DNA of 64,000 nt from Nymphaea colorata (lineage: Eukaryota > Streptophyta > Magnoliopsida > Nymphaeales > Nymphaeaceae). The notes beneath the pieces were generated by a model. That model did not search any database. It saw only the letters and a list, made by a program, of their open reading frames with translations, and was not told the origin of the DNA. The stretch covers positions 14,982,854-15,046,853 of the forward strand of contig NC_045147.1 in assembly GCF_008831285.2 (NCBI RefSeq). Reading direction: 5' to 3'. Made by a program: the position numbers and the translations under genes. Positions 14,601 through 25,639 of the stretch are shown in pieces. The number at the start of each line of letters is the position of its first letter. Position 1 is the stretch's first letter.

Positions 14601-17600
14601 CGATACCTTGTTGAAGTGGACGTGGATGGAAGTTGCAGGTGTCTCCCTCACGTGGCAGAAGTTTCCTTTGTGGTCGGTGGTCACTACTTGTTGAATGGAA
14701 GTCGCTGCAGCCGTGGATATTGCAATCTTTTTTATTAGCCGTGGATCTGCCCTAGGTTTCTATCAGGTGTGGATCTGTCCTTCCTTTTGTTGGATGTTGC
14801 AGCTGTGAATATGAATTCTTTTTTATCGTGGATCTGCCCTTGCCGGTGTTGGATGTTGCAGCCATCGATCTGCTCTAAGTTTCAGTCAGCCGTGGATCTG
14901 CCCTAGGTGATAAAAAGGCCGTCGATCTGCTCTAAGTTTCAATCAGCCGTGGATCTGCCCTAGGTGATAAAAAGGGTACATTTTTTTTGTCTATCGTAGA
15001 AAACCCCTTATCATTTGCATACTTTATCATCCCTTTCGGCGGTATATATTAGTGTTGTTCTCTTTTTGTGGGACTTGCAATGGAGCCTGGACAGCAGTCT
15101 AATATGGGAGACAATTCTAAGATCGAGTCTCATACTGAATACAAGGTGGTTGGGAATCCTTTCTTCTATGGTTCTACTGTGAAATTAGATGGTCACAACT
15201 ATGAATTCTGGTAACGAATGTTTATGATATCTGTAGTAGGACATCAGAAAGACCACATCATTGAAGAAGATGAACCGAGTGTTAAAACTGGGAAATATAC
15301 CACATGGAAAGAAGATAATAGTATTGTTATGTCATGGATCATGAACAGTGTGCAGACGGATATAGCTCCAACTCTTGCCTACTATACAACTGCCAAACAT
15401 ATGTGGACGTTCTTGAGAGAAACATATTATCATGACAAGATTGTCTCAAAAATTTTACAAGTTGAGGAACAGTTACTCAAACTGCAGCAACGTGAATTGG
15501 AACTATCTCAATACTTTGCTTCAATTGAAGTTGGGTATGAACAATTGAAAGCTCTTCGACCTCCATACCAGGCATGTTACAAGACGCATTTTGAGTAGAC
15601 TATGGTGGCTAAGTTCTTGGCTGGTTTGTCCCCTAAGTATGAGGTAGCAAAAGTTCAGATGCTTACTGGAGCAGAAATTCCAGATCTTGCTGAGGCATAT
15701 AATAGACTCAGTAGATTTGTATCTCTCTCTCAGCCCCAGAGTGAGTCACGTTCTGCAGCCTTAGTTGTGTCTGGAGGGCATGGACAAGCCACTAGGGGAA
15801 GAGGCTCAGGTCGTGGTGTAGGGGGCAAAGGAAGATTTCAATGTACATTCTGTGAAAAATTGAGACATTTGGAAGATAGATGTTGGGAGTCTGGGACAAA
15901 CATGGTAGACCGGCTTCTACTTCCCATGGTAGGGGATCTAGCACTTTAGGGGGGCAGAGGGACCTTCTCTTCTCATATTCCTCTAGGGCCTGCCCGAGCT
16001 GCTACACCACTTGGAGACACTCCTTCCTCGACGAATTCTGAGAACTCCACAGTGACTATGAGTAAGGCAGAGTTTGATCAGCTTATGGCTCAACGATCTC
16101 TTCCTACCACGATGTCTACAGCTACCTCCTCGGTCATGGTGGATTCCTCTTTATCTGTTGGTAGTACTTCCCATGAACCAGGTACTATGTGGATTATTGA
16201 TTCTGAGGCTTCGAAACACTTTTGTAGTCAGTCTCACATATTTACTTCATTGTGTCGTTTTCCACAGCCTCAACATGTTAGGCTTGCCAACGGAAAGCTT
16301 TCTTCTATTATGGGAATTGGGGATGTTAAACTTCTTGGTTCTATCCTTCTTTCTCATGTTTTATATGCTCCAAAGTTTCCTGCTAACCTTCTATTTGTTA
16401 CTCAGTTGACAAAACATTTGCATTGTAGAGCCATATTTGATCTTGGTTCATGTGTTTTTCAGGACTTGCAAAATGGGAAGACGATTAGTGGCGGCCATGA
16501 GGACAAAGGAGTTTACCTACTGTCTGAACCAGTGGAGAGCATGGCATCTATGGCTCTATCTAAGCCTACTCCATATCAGTGGCATCTTCGACTAGGCCAT
16601 CCTTCATTATCCAAGCTGCGCAGTGTTCTCCCTAATATTTCTGTGTCTGAGTCATTCCAGTGTGAGGCCTGTCAATTGGGCAAACACACTAGAAGTAATT
16701 TTCCTTCTAGCAGTAGTATGTCGAGTCATGCAGTTTTTGATCTTATTCATGTTGATGTTTGGGGGCCCAACCGGGTTGTAAGCCGGGCCAAATTTAGGTA
16801 TTACCTTGTTATTGTTGGTGATTTTTCTCGTCTTAATTGGGTGTTCTTGTTAAAAGAGAGGTCTGAAGTTATTTGTATTCTTCAAAATTTCATTATTGAA
16901 ATAAAGACTCAGTTTGATTCCATTGTCAAAAACATTCGCACTGATAATGCTTGTGAGTTCAAATCCAATACCTTGCTACAGTTTTACACCAAATATGGAA
17001 TATGCCCTCAATTCACTTGCCCCCACACTTCTCAACAAAATGGTATTGCCGAACGTAAACATCGTCAGCTACCTGACATAGCTCGTACTCTAATGATACA
17101 TAGTTGTGTTCAGGCGCAATTTTGGGGTGATGTCATACTCACTGCATGTTACCTAATTAATCATCTTCCATTCTCGTCTATTGGCAATCAAATTCTCATT
17201 CAAATTCTCTATCCAGATAGACCTCTGTTTTCCCTTCCACCCAAAGTCTTTGGATGTACTTGCTTTGTTCACATCCTTGGTCCTAATAAAGACAAACTTG
17301 GTGCACAATCAATTAAATGTATTTTCATTGGTTATCCAAAACACCAAAAGGGTTATATTTGTTTTGACTCCCACACTCATAAGCAGTACATCAGTGCAGA
17401 TGTTACATTCTTTGAGTCACGTCCTTATTTTCACTCTACTCCATCACTATCAGACACGTCGTCGTCTATTCATTTACCTATCCCACTGGTTCCCCTACAG
17501 TCTGTTCCTTATGATTCATTCCCTAGTGTCAGCAGATTCCATGATCCCCCACTGGTATACACCCTCCGACACGTTTCTGCTCAGGACTGTCCACCAGTCG

Positions 17601-20600
17601 CTTCTCAGGATGTAAGTATTTCTGATGTATGTTACTACTCCTGCCCAAGATGCTCCTGACGTGTCTTTAGACTTAGCCATTGCTTTACGCAAAGGCAAAA
17701 GAGTGTACTCTTCATCCTATATCTCAGTTTGTTTCTACTACTGGTATTGGTGGGCGTCTACAGCAATTTGTGTGAGCCTTGTCAGTACATTCTATTCCCT
17801 CCAGCCACCAACATGTGTTACTTGATCCTAGGTGACGGCAGGCTATGCAGGATGAAATGGAGACTCTAATGCAAAGGGGCACATGGGAATTGGTTGATCC
17901 TCCATTTGGTTGTGAAGTTGTGGGCTCCAAATGGGTATTTACCATCAAGTACCTATTTGATGGCTTAGTGGAGCGCTACAAAGCTCGTCTTGTAGCAAAA
18001 GGTTATACCCAAACCTATGGGATGGATTTCTTTGAGACTTTTCTCCTGTGGCGAGGATGGGCACCATACGTCTTATTGTCTCCGTTGCAGTACATTATGA
18101 TTGGCCCTTATATCAGCTGGATGTCAAAAATGTCTTCTTATATGGAGATCTTGATGAGACCGAGTATATGCAACAACCTCTTGGCTTTGAACGTCAGGGG
18201 GAGTGTTGTAAAGTGTGCAGGCTAAAGAAAGCTATATATGGCTTGAAACAAAGTCCTCATGCTTGGTTTCATAAATTTTCAAAAGTTGTATTAAAATGTG
18301 GTTTCAAGAGATCTCAGCTGGACCATTCATTATTCGTCAAGAAAGGATCTAGAGGTACTGTGGTGTTAGTGGTGTATGTTGATGATATTGTGTTGACAAG
18401 TGAATGTGAGCAGGAGGTAGCTCATACAAAAAAATTTCTACAACACTTTGTTACCAAAGATCTTGGCCAACTACGATACTTCCTTGGCATTGAAGTTGTT
18501 CGTAGTAAGGAAGGAGTGGTGTTATCACAAAGGAAGTATGTTCTTGATCTGTTACAGAACACAGGGATGCTGGGAGCTAAACCTGCAACTCTTTCTATGA
18601 ACCCACGGGTACACCTATTTGATGTAAGGTGGGAGTGCACCTAGGCTCATGCCCAGTCATGCCTATATAAGACAAAGCATGCCTGCGCCTAGTCCATAGA
18701 AGTTGAAAAGACACTCAGTGATGCAGCGGGGTTCTTAAACACTCTTTAACAAGGACTAAATAGCGCTTGTGGAAGCTGAAGAGATAGTCTTCCACTCTTT
18801 CTTCAACATGGAAATGGCTATTTAAGCAAGCGGAACGCCCACATTTCATTCATGTTCAACTTCAGCCTTCTGTTCCTAGCCTCCTGCTCAGTTCAGCAGG
18901 TTTGCAGCCCTCCAATGCTATAAACTTTTACACTTGTCTTCAACATACAAGTATAATATAAATCATATAATATTGACTGTCATAGGTTGTCGCTATATAT
19001 CACTATTAGTCATATTTTATAACTTAATCATTAATAACTTGATAATTAATTTATATAATTTCGGTGGCATCCTTCTGCATTGGCGGTGAGTGGAGTGCCA
19101 CAATCCCGTTCTGGTTGGGCAGTGTCTGTCCTTTTCACTTCGTATTACTCTTTTTGTTCACTTTTTCTAACTAACCTATATATTAACTATTAAGTTATAT
19201 ATGACAATGTGACATATTATATAATATAAATTATATAAATGTAATACACACAGTCATATAACTCATAATTAGTGTAACAGTCGCTTAATTGCCCCTAGGC
19301 ACACCCAGGCGTTAGGTGCAGCCTGTTGCCCAGGCTGTGCCTAGCAACTTTGATAACATTGTCATCCAGTGAATGAATGTCCTCCAAGATTTGAAACTCA
19401 ATCATATAATGAACTTATATTATTTGAAACAGATTTAAAAAACTATGTTTATTAAAAAAACTATGCTCCCTGCATAAATAACTTAGTAATACATAAATCT
19501 CAATGCACATAAAAAAAGTACCTTTCCAGAAGCACATAATTGGTAAAAGCAATGGTAATTCCTTTCAGGGTCTGTTATTTGCACCACCCGTGATCGCTCC
19601 AAGAGGTAGGTTCTTATTGCAGCACCAGAGATTCTACCACTTAAGTCAAATTGGATTTCAACAAATTTTCCAAAGCGACTGCATAGAAGAAATTCAGGGG
19701 AAACGTAAGCGTGACAACTAACAACTGCAAGCACGAGAACTCAAGAAACAAAATGAAAGGTATAAATGATTATTACATCCAACATCAACAAAACAAAGCC
19801 AAAAGCATGAATCTTAGATGAAAATTCATCAAAAGGAAAAGAAAAAAAAAAATACTACCTCCAATTTAATCAACAATTGACATTACAAACTTATATGCCT
19901 ATAAATAAGCCTTATCACATATTAGTTAAACACACGAAGAGTAAAATAAATACGGAAACAAACTCAATTCAGAGAGAGAGAACAAAAATCATTTACATTA
20001 CAAAGATGCACAATTCACCTTGAATTGTCATTCCTGACCGTTTTTGCATTACCAAAGGCCTCTAACAGGGGATTTGACTGCAAATAGGAGCTTTAAATTA
20101 ATTAATGAATGTTCACAATCAGCCGTGAAACTAATGCAAAGTTCATAATATGATAAAGAGAAGATGAAGAATCTGACTTCAAGAACTTGCTGCTCCACTG
20201 TACGATCATCACCAGCAGCACGACCACCCACATAAGTAAGATATTGCATTATCAATTTTGTAGTCTCCGTTTTCCCTGCCCCACTTTCTCCACTAACCAA
20301 AATTGACTGGCTCCTCCCTTCATTCATCATAGCTCTATTCTCATAAAGTCAATAAGGAAGCAAATGAGTGTCATTCGTGGAAACAGGTGAATTCCAACAT
20401 GTGCAAAAAAATAAACCTGTATGCAGCATCAGCTACGGCAAAAACGTGAGGACTCAATTCACCGAGTGGCTTGCCCTTGTATTGCTCCATCATATGCACA
20501 TTATAGAGATGAGGAAGCTTTGTGAATGGATTTACAGCAATTAGGATGCTACCAGTGTATGTCTGTCCAAAGAAAATTTCTTTGAAGCTCATAAAGGTCA

Positions 20601-22953
20601 GACAATATTAATATATTCATATGAATATATCATAAAAGGAACAATTGACATAACTTTGTTATTGATGGTATAATAACAGCAGCAAACAGCATTGTCACCA
20701 TTAAACAAAGATGCAACAAGAATCTCCTCTTTTAACGGCAGGTTAGCAGTAAATTTGCCAGTAATTTACTTACGTAAATATCATTCAGTGCATATCTTCT
20801 AGCAAGGTTATGTAGAACACCAGGTTCATTCAAATATGCTAATTTGGTCATATCATCAACTCCACCAAATTCAGTTTCTGGATCTCTCAGAAGCACCTGC
20901 TTTAAAGAAGCAGAAACCTGCATAACCAAGTCATATCCATATTATGGTGAAGAAACTTCTAAAACAAACAGAAGGGAAAAGATGAAAACAGAACAATTTA
21001 CTAACATAAGGATGACACAGGAGCATGGAAATGAAAATCTCCCACCACAATCTTTGAGAGTAAAATAAGTAATAAGGGCATATATGATGTGTAAATGTTG
21101 AAATACCTTGCTTCCAGAAACTGTCACCAAGGAGACATGCATACCACTAACAGTGAGAACTTCAGCTTCCACCCATGCATGTTCTCTATCTTCAACCCAA
21201 ACTTTGGATCCCTTATGAATATTTGGCTTAGCATCCTAAGATCAGTGATGATATTTACAAAAGTAAGAACCAGAATTTTGACTAATTGAATTGACTGATA
21301 ACAGAAACAATATGGTTCATGGACCACTTATGTCAATAACAAAAGACATGCAAAACTGCCAACTGAAGTTTTGAGTAATTTATAATCATGAAAACGAACT
21401 ATAAGTAAGAATAAAGAATTTGCAGTCTGTTTATGATTTCCACACTTCAAAAAAAATAAAGCTAGATATCCAAAAGAATTCCATGCTGAGGAACTATAAT
21501 TAGTAACACTGATTAATTATGTGGGCTGACCTTATCTAGGAGAAATTAGTGTCTTCTGATTGAAGGTCATTTTAACTTGCCAGTTTGTCCATAAACATTG
21601 GCCTAAATTTATTTGAGATAAGCTCAAGAAAATCAGTGCGTTCTTGGCTGTCCCTTGTTCAGTAGCAGGCCTTTGCAACTCCTTCTCCTAGGAGCACTAT
21701 TGCAACCCCCTACCTCCATTCCTTAGCAAAAGAAAAAAGACCAACTAAAGAAAAGTAGGGCACATGAGATTCTTTTTATACAATTTCAGCTGATCAGTTG
21801 GTCTACATATTGGAAATTAGTATCCACGGTTTGTGAGTCATCTGATTTTTTCTTTGTGTACTTACAATAGATGAACATAAAAAATTAAAATCCAAATATT
21901 TATTTTCTAACATCTTTTTTAAGACATATGAGTGTATCCAGATTCTGAACAGCTTTCCATGGAAAAATCAAACGTCCAACTGTCTTTAATGGTTTTTTTC
22001 CGTAATGACTATTTTTCATATGCTACCACTGCAAACCATCTCCTCATCCTATCCAAATATAAGCTGCACCTGGTCTTCCCACATGAATGCAGATTAACTA
22101 ACAAACACCTTCATCACAGCTATTAATCGTGCATCTTCGCCCATCAGACATCAGCTACGCCATCATACTTTGTCATTCATTATCGCTGATTGATTTCCAA
22201 ATCTATTTTAACAGAAATCAATGCTGTGCTTCTCTTAAATAGGCAGCAAGCCTATTTAAACCCTTTCCATCTTTGTCCCTAGTAAACTCGCTGGGGACTG
22301 TAACATTTCTCCTTTTCTCCATTTAGATATAATTAATGTCGTAAAAATCATTAGTTACTGGGCCCACTGATCAAATTAGGAAACAAATAGCCCCTCTAAA
22401 AAGTCCACACCATGCATTGCGGCACGGATCGATACTTAACTCATCAACGACATGCTTAGCATTTTCAAGTATTTTTTCCGCAATAAATCGACGAAAAGGA
22501 AAAGAGAGGGCTTCCTAATTTTAGTAAATAAAGACGACCGACCATTAGCCATGCACACTAATGGCGACGTCCACTCAAGCACCCGATATTCCTATGCCTT
22601 CTAATCATGCAGCATCTCATTAGATGCAATTCAAACCAAAAAGGAGAAGACCTTTCACTTTGCAAGCCCCACAGGCAAAATGAAGAAAGGACCAACGGCA
22701 AGAAGCAGTAAGTTATGCAAATAGAATAAAAAAAGTAAAATAGAAAATGAAACCGAAAAGAGGGGGGAAAAAACATAAGCCGCTCCTCCAAATGACAAAA
22801 TTAATCATAGTCTTCAATAAGACGCCAAAACGAACCAAATTCTAGTGTCTGAAATCGTAAGAACCACTCCGAGAAGCGATAAACGAAAAGAAATATTCGG
22901 AGTAATCATACCATCGCCTGGACGCAATTGCGCTGCCCGTCTAAGGACGCCAT
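334..22953 (-). CDS. Class XI myosin heavy chain, XI-I-like (5' part of the motor domain; 3' end beyond window)
   Basis: Actin-based motor that moves organelles and, for Arabidopsis XI-I, tethers to the nuclear envelope (family knowledge). Coding exons in transcript order: 22912-22953, 21107-21235, 20774-20917, 20417-20562, 20178-20334, 20019-20077, 19522-19678, 12442-12591, 12215-12351, 10642-10788, 10461-10562, 6754-6811, 6567-6668, 814-851, 606-732, 334-507. They total 1,869 nt, or 623 codons, without a stop, and every junction is GT-AG and in phase. Visible motifs are an SH3-like N-terminus (KGSKVWVED), [18 protein letters not shown], the P-loop GESGAGKT at about residues 169-176, switch I NDNSSRFGKF at about 222-231, switch II DIYGFE at about 446-451, [19 protein letters not shown], and HYAGKVTYQTE. 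The start at 22953 sits in a good context (CAATGGCG) and gives a 14-codon first exon. XI-I-like wording includes [15 protein letters not shown] and FNEHVFK. Oddities are very long repeat-filled introns and LLNEAC in place of LLDEAC. The rest of the motor, the IQ motifs, the coiled coil and the globular tail lie left of the window. Confidence 0.93.
2096..2145. repeat. 25-bp tandem duplication
   Basis: Two perfect adjacent copies of a 25-bp unit (core GGTATGGCTTAGACCAGG), at 2096-2120 and 2121-2145. It lies in the myosin intron and looks like recent local duplication. Confidence 0.9.
3300..6060 (+). mobile_element. Probable degenerate retroelement insertion (LTR-like), boundaries uncertain
   Basis: The block is clearly richer in GC than the surrounding intron. 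At 3325-3600 the plus strand has an open frame ending in a basic stretch (RTYNRRRRG) of the sort seen in the spacer between integrase and reverse transcriptase of copia polyproteins; this is a weak resemblance. Downstream, 3660-3900 looks like an LTR: a T-rich stretch, a TATA-like TGTATATAAGC near 3787, then ATCAATGAAATTGAAACTTTC. No matching second LTR, primer-binding site or enzyme domain was found. It may instead be a non-autonomous or composite element. Confidence 0.35.
8622..8659. repeat. (TA)n(CA)n microsatellite
   Basis: A TA run followed directly by about seven CA units, inside a myosin intron. Confidence 0.9.
9556..9949 (+). mobile_element. MITE-like repeat, family M1 copy 1
   Basis: About 390 bp and very AT-rich. 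It shares an ordered series of blocks with the copy at 13548: AAGGTTTTTCT near the left end, GTGAGCTTGAAAAAAAGG, AAACTAATAA, ACATCAAAAACTAAGTA, a TTCGTTTTGGCAC block, and a right end TTTTTTTGTGACTATGTTA. The left terminal repeat is decayed here. The open frame on its minus strand is a low-complexity artefact of the repeat. Confidence 0.7.
10789..12214 (-). other. Myosin intron (1.4 kb)
   Basis: Spacer between exons 12215-12351 and 10642-10788. The junction TTT AA|G TGT restores [13 protein letters not shown]. Ordinary AT-rich sequence with no recognisable element or gene. Confidence 0.8.
13548..13937 (+). mobile_element. MITE-like repeat, family M1 copy 2 (intact terminal repeats)
   Basis: The best preserved copy, about 390 bp, bounded by a perfect 19-bp terminal inverted repeat: GAAACATAGTCACAAAAAA at 13548-13566 and its exact complement at 13919-13937. 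The interior is AT-rich and non-coding. No clear target-site duplication was found. It lies in the same myosin intron as the copia element, just upstream of its LTR. Confidence 0.8.
14210..14424 (+). repeat. 5' LTR of the copia element
   Basis: 215 bp beginning TGTTGAATAATATG and ending CACGTAACA (TG...CA), immediately followed by the primer-binding site. It includes a TATA-like TTTATAAATAAG at about 14269 and a CT-rich stretch at about 14371-14390. No second copy exists in the window. Confidence 0.8.
14425..14436 (+). other. Primer-binding site for initiator tRNA-Met
   Basis: TGGTATCAGAGC, complementary to the 3' end of plant initiator tRNA-Met, directly abuts the LTR. This is the standard arrangement in plant copia elements. 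Confidence 0.9.
14864..14977 (+). repeat. 57-bp tandem duplication in the copia leader
   Basis: Two near-identical copies (14864-14920 and 14921-14977) spanning TCGATCTGCTCTAAGTTTCA through CCCTAGGTGATAAAAAGG. They lie between the primer-binding site and gag. Related GTGGATCTGCCC motifs also occur just upstream, at about 14742-14845. Confidence 0.85.
15080..15949 (+). pseudogene. copia gag (broken)
   Basis: Nucleocapsid precursor of the retroelement. One frame starts at ATG 15080 and is interrupted by stops at about 15212 (after ...GHNYEFW), 15596-15598 and 15947-15949. Residues such as [10 protein letters not shown] and the long middle region are typical of copia gag. A zinc knuckle [14 protein letters not shown] keeps the CX2CX4HX4C spacing, but Arg replaces the usual Gly before His. 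It is not translatable as one product. Confidence 0.85.
16052..18644 (+). pseudogene. copia pol: protease, integrase, reverse transcriptase (broken, truncated)
   Basis: The first block (16052-17659) holds the protease remnant, where WIIDSEAS replaces the catalytic DSG with DSE. It also holds the pre-integrase HLRLGHPS...CEACQLGKH and an integrase core retaining the acidic triad region ([23 protein letters not shown]). The frame then shifts: the reverse transcriptase start ([29 protein letters not shown]) is at 17845-18040 in another frame, and the rest ([33 protein letters not shown]) is at 18048-18625 in a third. The YVDD motif is intact. RNase H is missing. The frame ends at 18644 in non-homologous sequence. 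Confidence 0.9.
18626..19345. mobile_element. Unclassified repeat abutting the broken copia element
   Basis: The sequence changes character exactly where copia homology stops. Both ends carry related motifs in opposite orientation: GTGCACCTAGGCTCATGCCCAG near 18636, and CCTAGGCACACCC...GGTGCAGCC...GCCCAGG near 19294-19340. This suggests subterminal repeats of a non-autonomous DNA element, possibly hAT-like. The middle is AT-rich and non-coding. No exact terminal repeat or target duplication is established. Confidence 0.35.
21236..22911 (-). other. Myosin first coding-region intron (1.7 kb)
   Basis: Donor ATG|GTATGA at 22912/22911 and acceptor CTTAG|GATGC at 21235. AT-rich, with no element recognised. 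A long first intron near the start codon may carry regulatory sequence; that is inference only. Confidence 0.65.
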
Positions 22954-23230
22954 TGAGCGCCAAATTCAAAACGCTCAGCAAATCGCAGGGAGATGACCCT
23001 CAGGTCTCAAGGAAACTCCAACCATGGCGTCATACGAGCACCAATAACTGGAACAAGCGACGTGGAGGAGCAGCACCGACCAGGCCAACAAAAGCACGCT
23101 TCAAGAACAAACGATTCCAGGATCTCCAGAACAGGAAGGAAGAGAAACCGGAGAATAATCTCAGAAACCCTAGCAAGGGGCTGTCACGGAGTTCCCGACA
23201 CAGGGAAGAGGATCTTCGCTAATTTTCAGC
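22954..23230 (-). promoter_or_regulatory. Myosin 5' leader / proximal promoter with uORFs
   Basis: GC-richer sequence directly upstream of the myosin start. Read on the minus strand it contains CTAGGGTTTCT (a telo-box-like AAACCCTAG at plus 23164-23172), which is common in plant leaders. Two short upstream ORFs occur: an ATG at 23033 with a stop after 8 codons (ending 23007), and an overlapping ATG at 23025 encoding 16 residues with a stop ending at 22975, 21 bp before the main ATG. No TATA box was recognised, so the transcription start is not fixed. Confidence 0.45.
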
Positions 23231-23473
23231 TTCCCGCTCTAGCGGGCTACTTGTACTCGACGCAAGCCGAAGTAACCGCCCTCGTAGCGGGGGAAATTTT
23301 CCGATATACCTCCTCCGGCTCCCGCCCACGCTGTTTTGTCTTGGGCGTTCTAACCGCCCCTCGTTTTGAGCGTAAATCTCAAGCATGCCACTTTCGGGAG
23401 AGATGTTTTTGCGGGAGACAATGGGCCAACCGTCACCAGCAAGGGGATGAAAGTCCCATCGCTCCAAAGCAAC

Positions 23474-23518
23474 AGCACCGTCGTCCTCTTCCCTCGGCTC
23501 ATGGAGGACGACGGTGCT
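23474..23518. repeat. Perfect 14-bp inverted repeat (hairpin)
   Basis: AGCACCGTCGTCCT at 23474-23487 is exactly complementary to AGGACGACGGTGCT at 23505-23518, with a 17-nt loop. It lies roughly 0.5 kb upstream of the myosin start in GC-rich sequence. Function unknown. Confidence 0.85.
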
Positions 23519-25278
23519 CCCAACGTTCCTTGTGGACATGAAAGGTAGATCATACTTCTTTCATGGCCGCCTGCGTGAGCTGCTTCGCCCAATCTAGGTA
23601 TCATATCATGATTATTGTTGAGAGTAGCATCACTGTGTCCTTACAATAACCATTGGTTCCCTAATATAAACTTTGGAGTGGACCATCCTGTCGCCCACTG
23701 CCTCACATCCAGTTTGTAGTGAACTCTGATGCTCTTGTGGAACAACGAATTCACGCTCAATGTTATTCTAATCATTTAGTTGTCCGATACACCTCACAGC
23801 GTACTCTACTTCATTCATCTTCCGGCTGCTCATTACCTTCTTATGTCATTATTTGTTTTGAGTATGCTTAAATACATGGAACTTTACTATAGATCTGGAG
23901 CTTTAGTTCAAATTCGATAGAAAGTTTTACCTCTAGACAAACACGAGACTTTAGTGTGGGAGTCGGGAGTTTTGGAGCCATTATGGAGCCTTGGTGTCAG
24001 CATTAAAGTTATACGAAGACATTTTTTGTCTGTTGACTTCTCAATGCTTATAATAAAAGTTCCATGATATCAAACAATTTGGGTAAATGAAAGGTAGAAC
24101 AAAAATTCCATGATAAAGGTATATCGTATTAAATACCCAACCGGCATTTAGTTTCAGGTATTCAAATGCTACCTTAGGAACCAAATGCGTGTTTGCAAAC
24201 TTGGAACTAAATACCTGGCTAAATGGAGGGTATAAAAAATAATGTTTGTTTTAGCATTCACATTATGACACCGAATTAAGCCTTTCCTACTTGCGGTTAT
24301 CCTGGCTTTCAAACACATCCTAGTTTTATTACTTTTTCTTGGCTTGCATAGAAGTGTGTGGTCTTTCACCTAACATAGTAGCATAGACAAAATTAGTTCT
24401 TTGTCATTGCCATCATTATTTTCAAAAGCTCCTCGCCACGTGACTTGTTTAACATATATTACAAATGCATTTGTACCGAATTAATTGACGTACTAAAATA
24501 AAGCACGCAAATATTAAAACAAATATACTGGGTATGCTTCCAATGCACAAGATCTTGATATATAATATAACTAAACTTTGCTCCATATATTGTGATACAA
24601 TTATTTCGCTGAACTCCAAATGTCGTGAACCAAGCATTCACACTGCTTTCATTTGGCTGCTATGTGGGCATTTACTTCCACATTAAAAAAAGGCCAGACA
24701 ATATATCAAAATGATATATATTTATACAAGATAACTATACAACTTGTAGCATATCATGGTGGGCCATAACCCAAAGGTTCCATGATTGAAACCTGGCTCT
24801 TATACCAATATAACAATCTGATCTACTCTCACATCGGACCTAGCCTCCTGGTCTGGTGGATCTCAACTTGCTCTAATACAGTTTTGATTCTAATATAAAA
24901 AAAAAATGTTAGAAACCAGGACAACAAATCACTTAAGTAACCCCCTTATAAATTTCATAAATTTGTTCACAATTTTAGATACATTACTAGACAGTTTGAA
25001 GTGGGGTGTTACAATTCATTCCCTTAATGCATATAAGTTCGCACATGTAAAACCCCAAGTTTGAATGTTGAACATACTCTATAATGATTCAATTCACTCC
25101 CATGGTTTCTAGTTTAACATATCTAAATCCACCCCAAACAACTTCAGTTATAGTCTAAATAAAAATTAAAAATCAAGACAACCAATCACTTAAGTAGTCT
25201 CTTGTAAGTTCCTTAATACTTCATGTTCTTATATAGAGTACTGAACTTTTCAAAGTGGGGGTCACAACTACACTAGTT

Positions 25279-25356
25279 GTTTACTAGCTTGGAAGAATCC
25301 CAATAAGCCTCTAATAAGTTTACTAGCTTGGAAGAATCCCAATAAGCCTCTAATAA
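25279..25356. repeat. 39-bp tandem duplication
   Basis: Two adjacent copies of a 39-bp unit containing ACTAGCTTGGAAGAATCCC, at 25279-25317 and 25318-25356. Confidence 0.9.
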
Positions 25357-25639
25357 TCGACTATCATCTTATGTAACCATCAGAACTGATTGTAAAGATG
25401 TGATAGTGAAACAACATTTCGTGCATGTTAATTATCAACCCTTTTATAGATCTTCAATAAAATAAATTAAAGGCGTCTTACATGCATCTTGCCAACCGTA
25501 GTATGGTCTTTGAAGGCATTGCGACTAAAAGAATAATATTAGAAAGACACGCAACTCCTAGTCATGACTAAACAAGGACACTGTAAGGACCCGATAATTC
25601 CCCATAGAAAGAGTATATTTTAGCAAAGTTCTCATGTCT

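Larger units (their letters stand above)
14210..18625 (+). mobile_element. Degenerate Ty1/copia LTR retrotransposon, 3'-truncated
   Basis: Order seen: 5' LTR (14210-14424), primer-binding site, leader with a tandem duplication, gag, protease, integrase, reverse transcriptase. Integrase before reverse transcriptase is the copia order. The element is antisense to the myosin gene. Homology stops abruptly after MNPRVHLFD near 18625. The RNase H region, polypurine tract and 3' LTR are absent, replaced by unrelated repeat sequence. Nonsense codons and frameshifts show it is dead. Confidence 0.9.
12592..19521 (-). other. Myosin intron (6.9 kb) containing the copia element
   Basis: The longest intron seen. 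It separates the exon ending ...FYQLCASGK (19522-19678) from the exon starting [10 protein letters not shown] (12442-12591). It holds a MITE (13548-13937), a degenerate copia retrotransposon (14210 to about 18625) and a second repeat abutting it (about 18626-19345). Despite about 7 kb the flanking splice sites and frame are intact, so the host gene could still be spliced. Confidence 0.85.
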
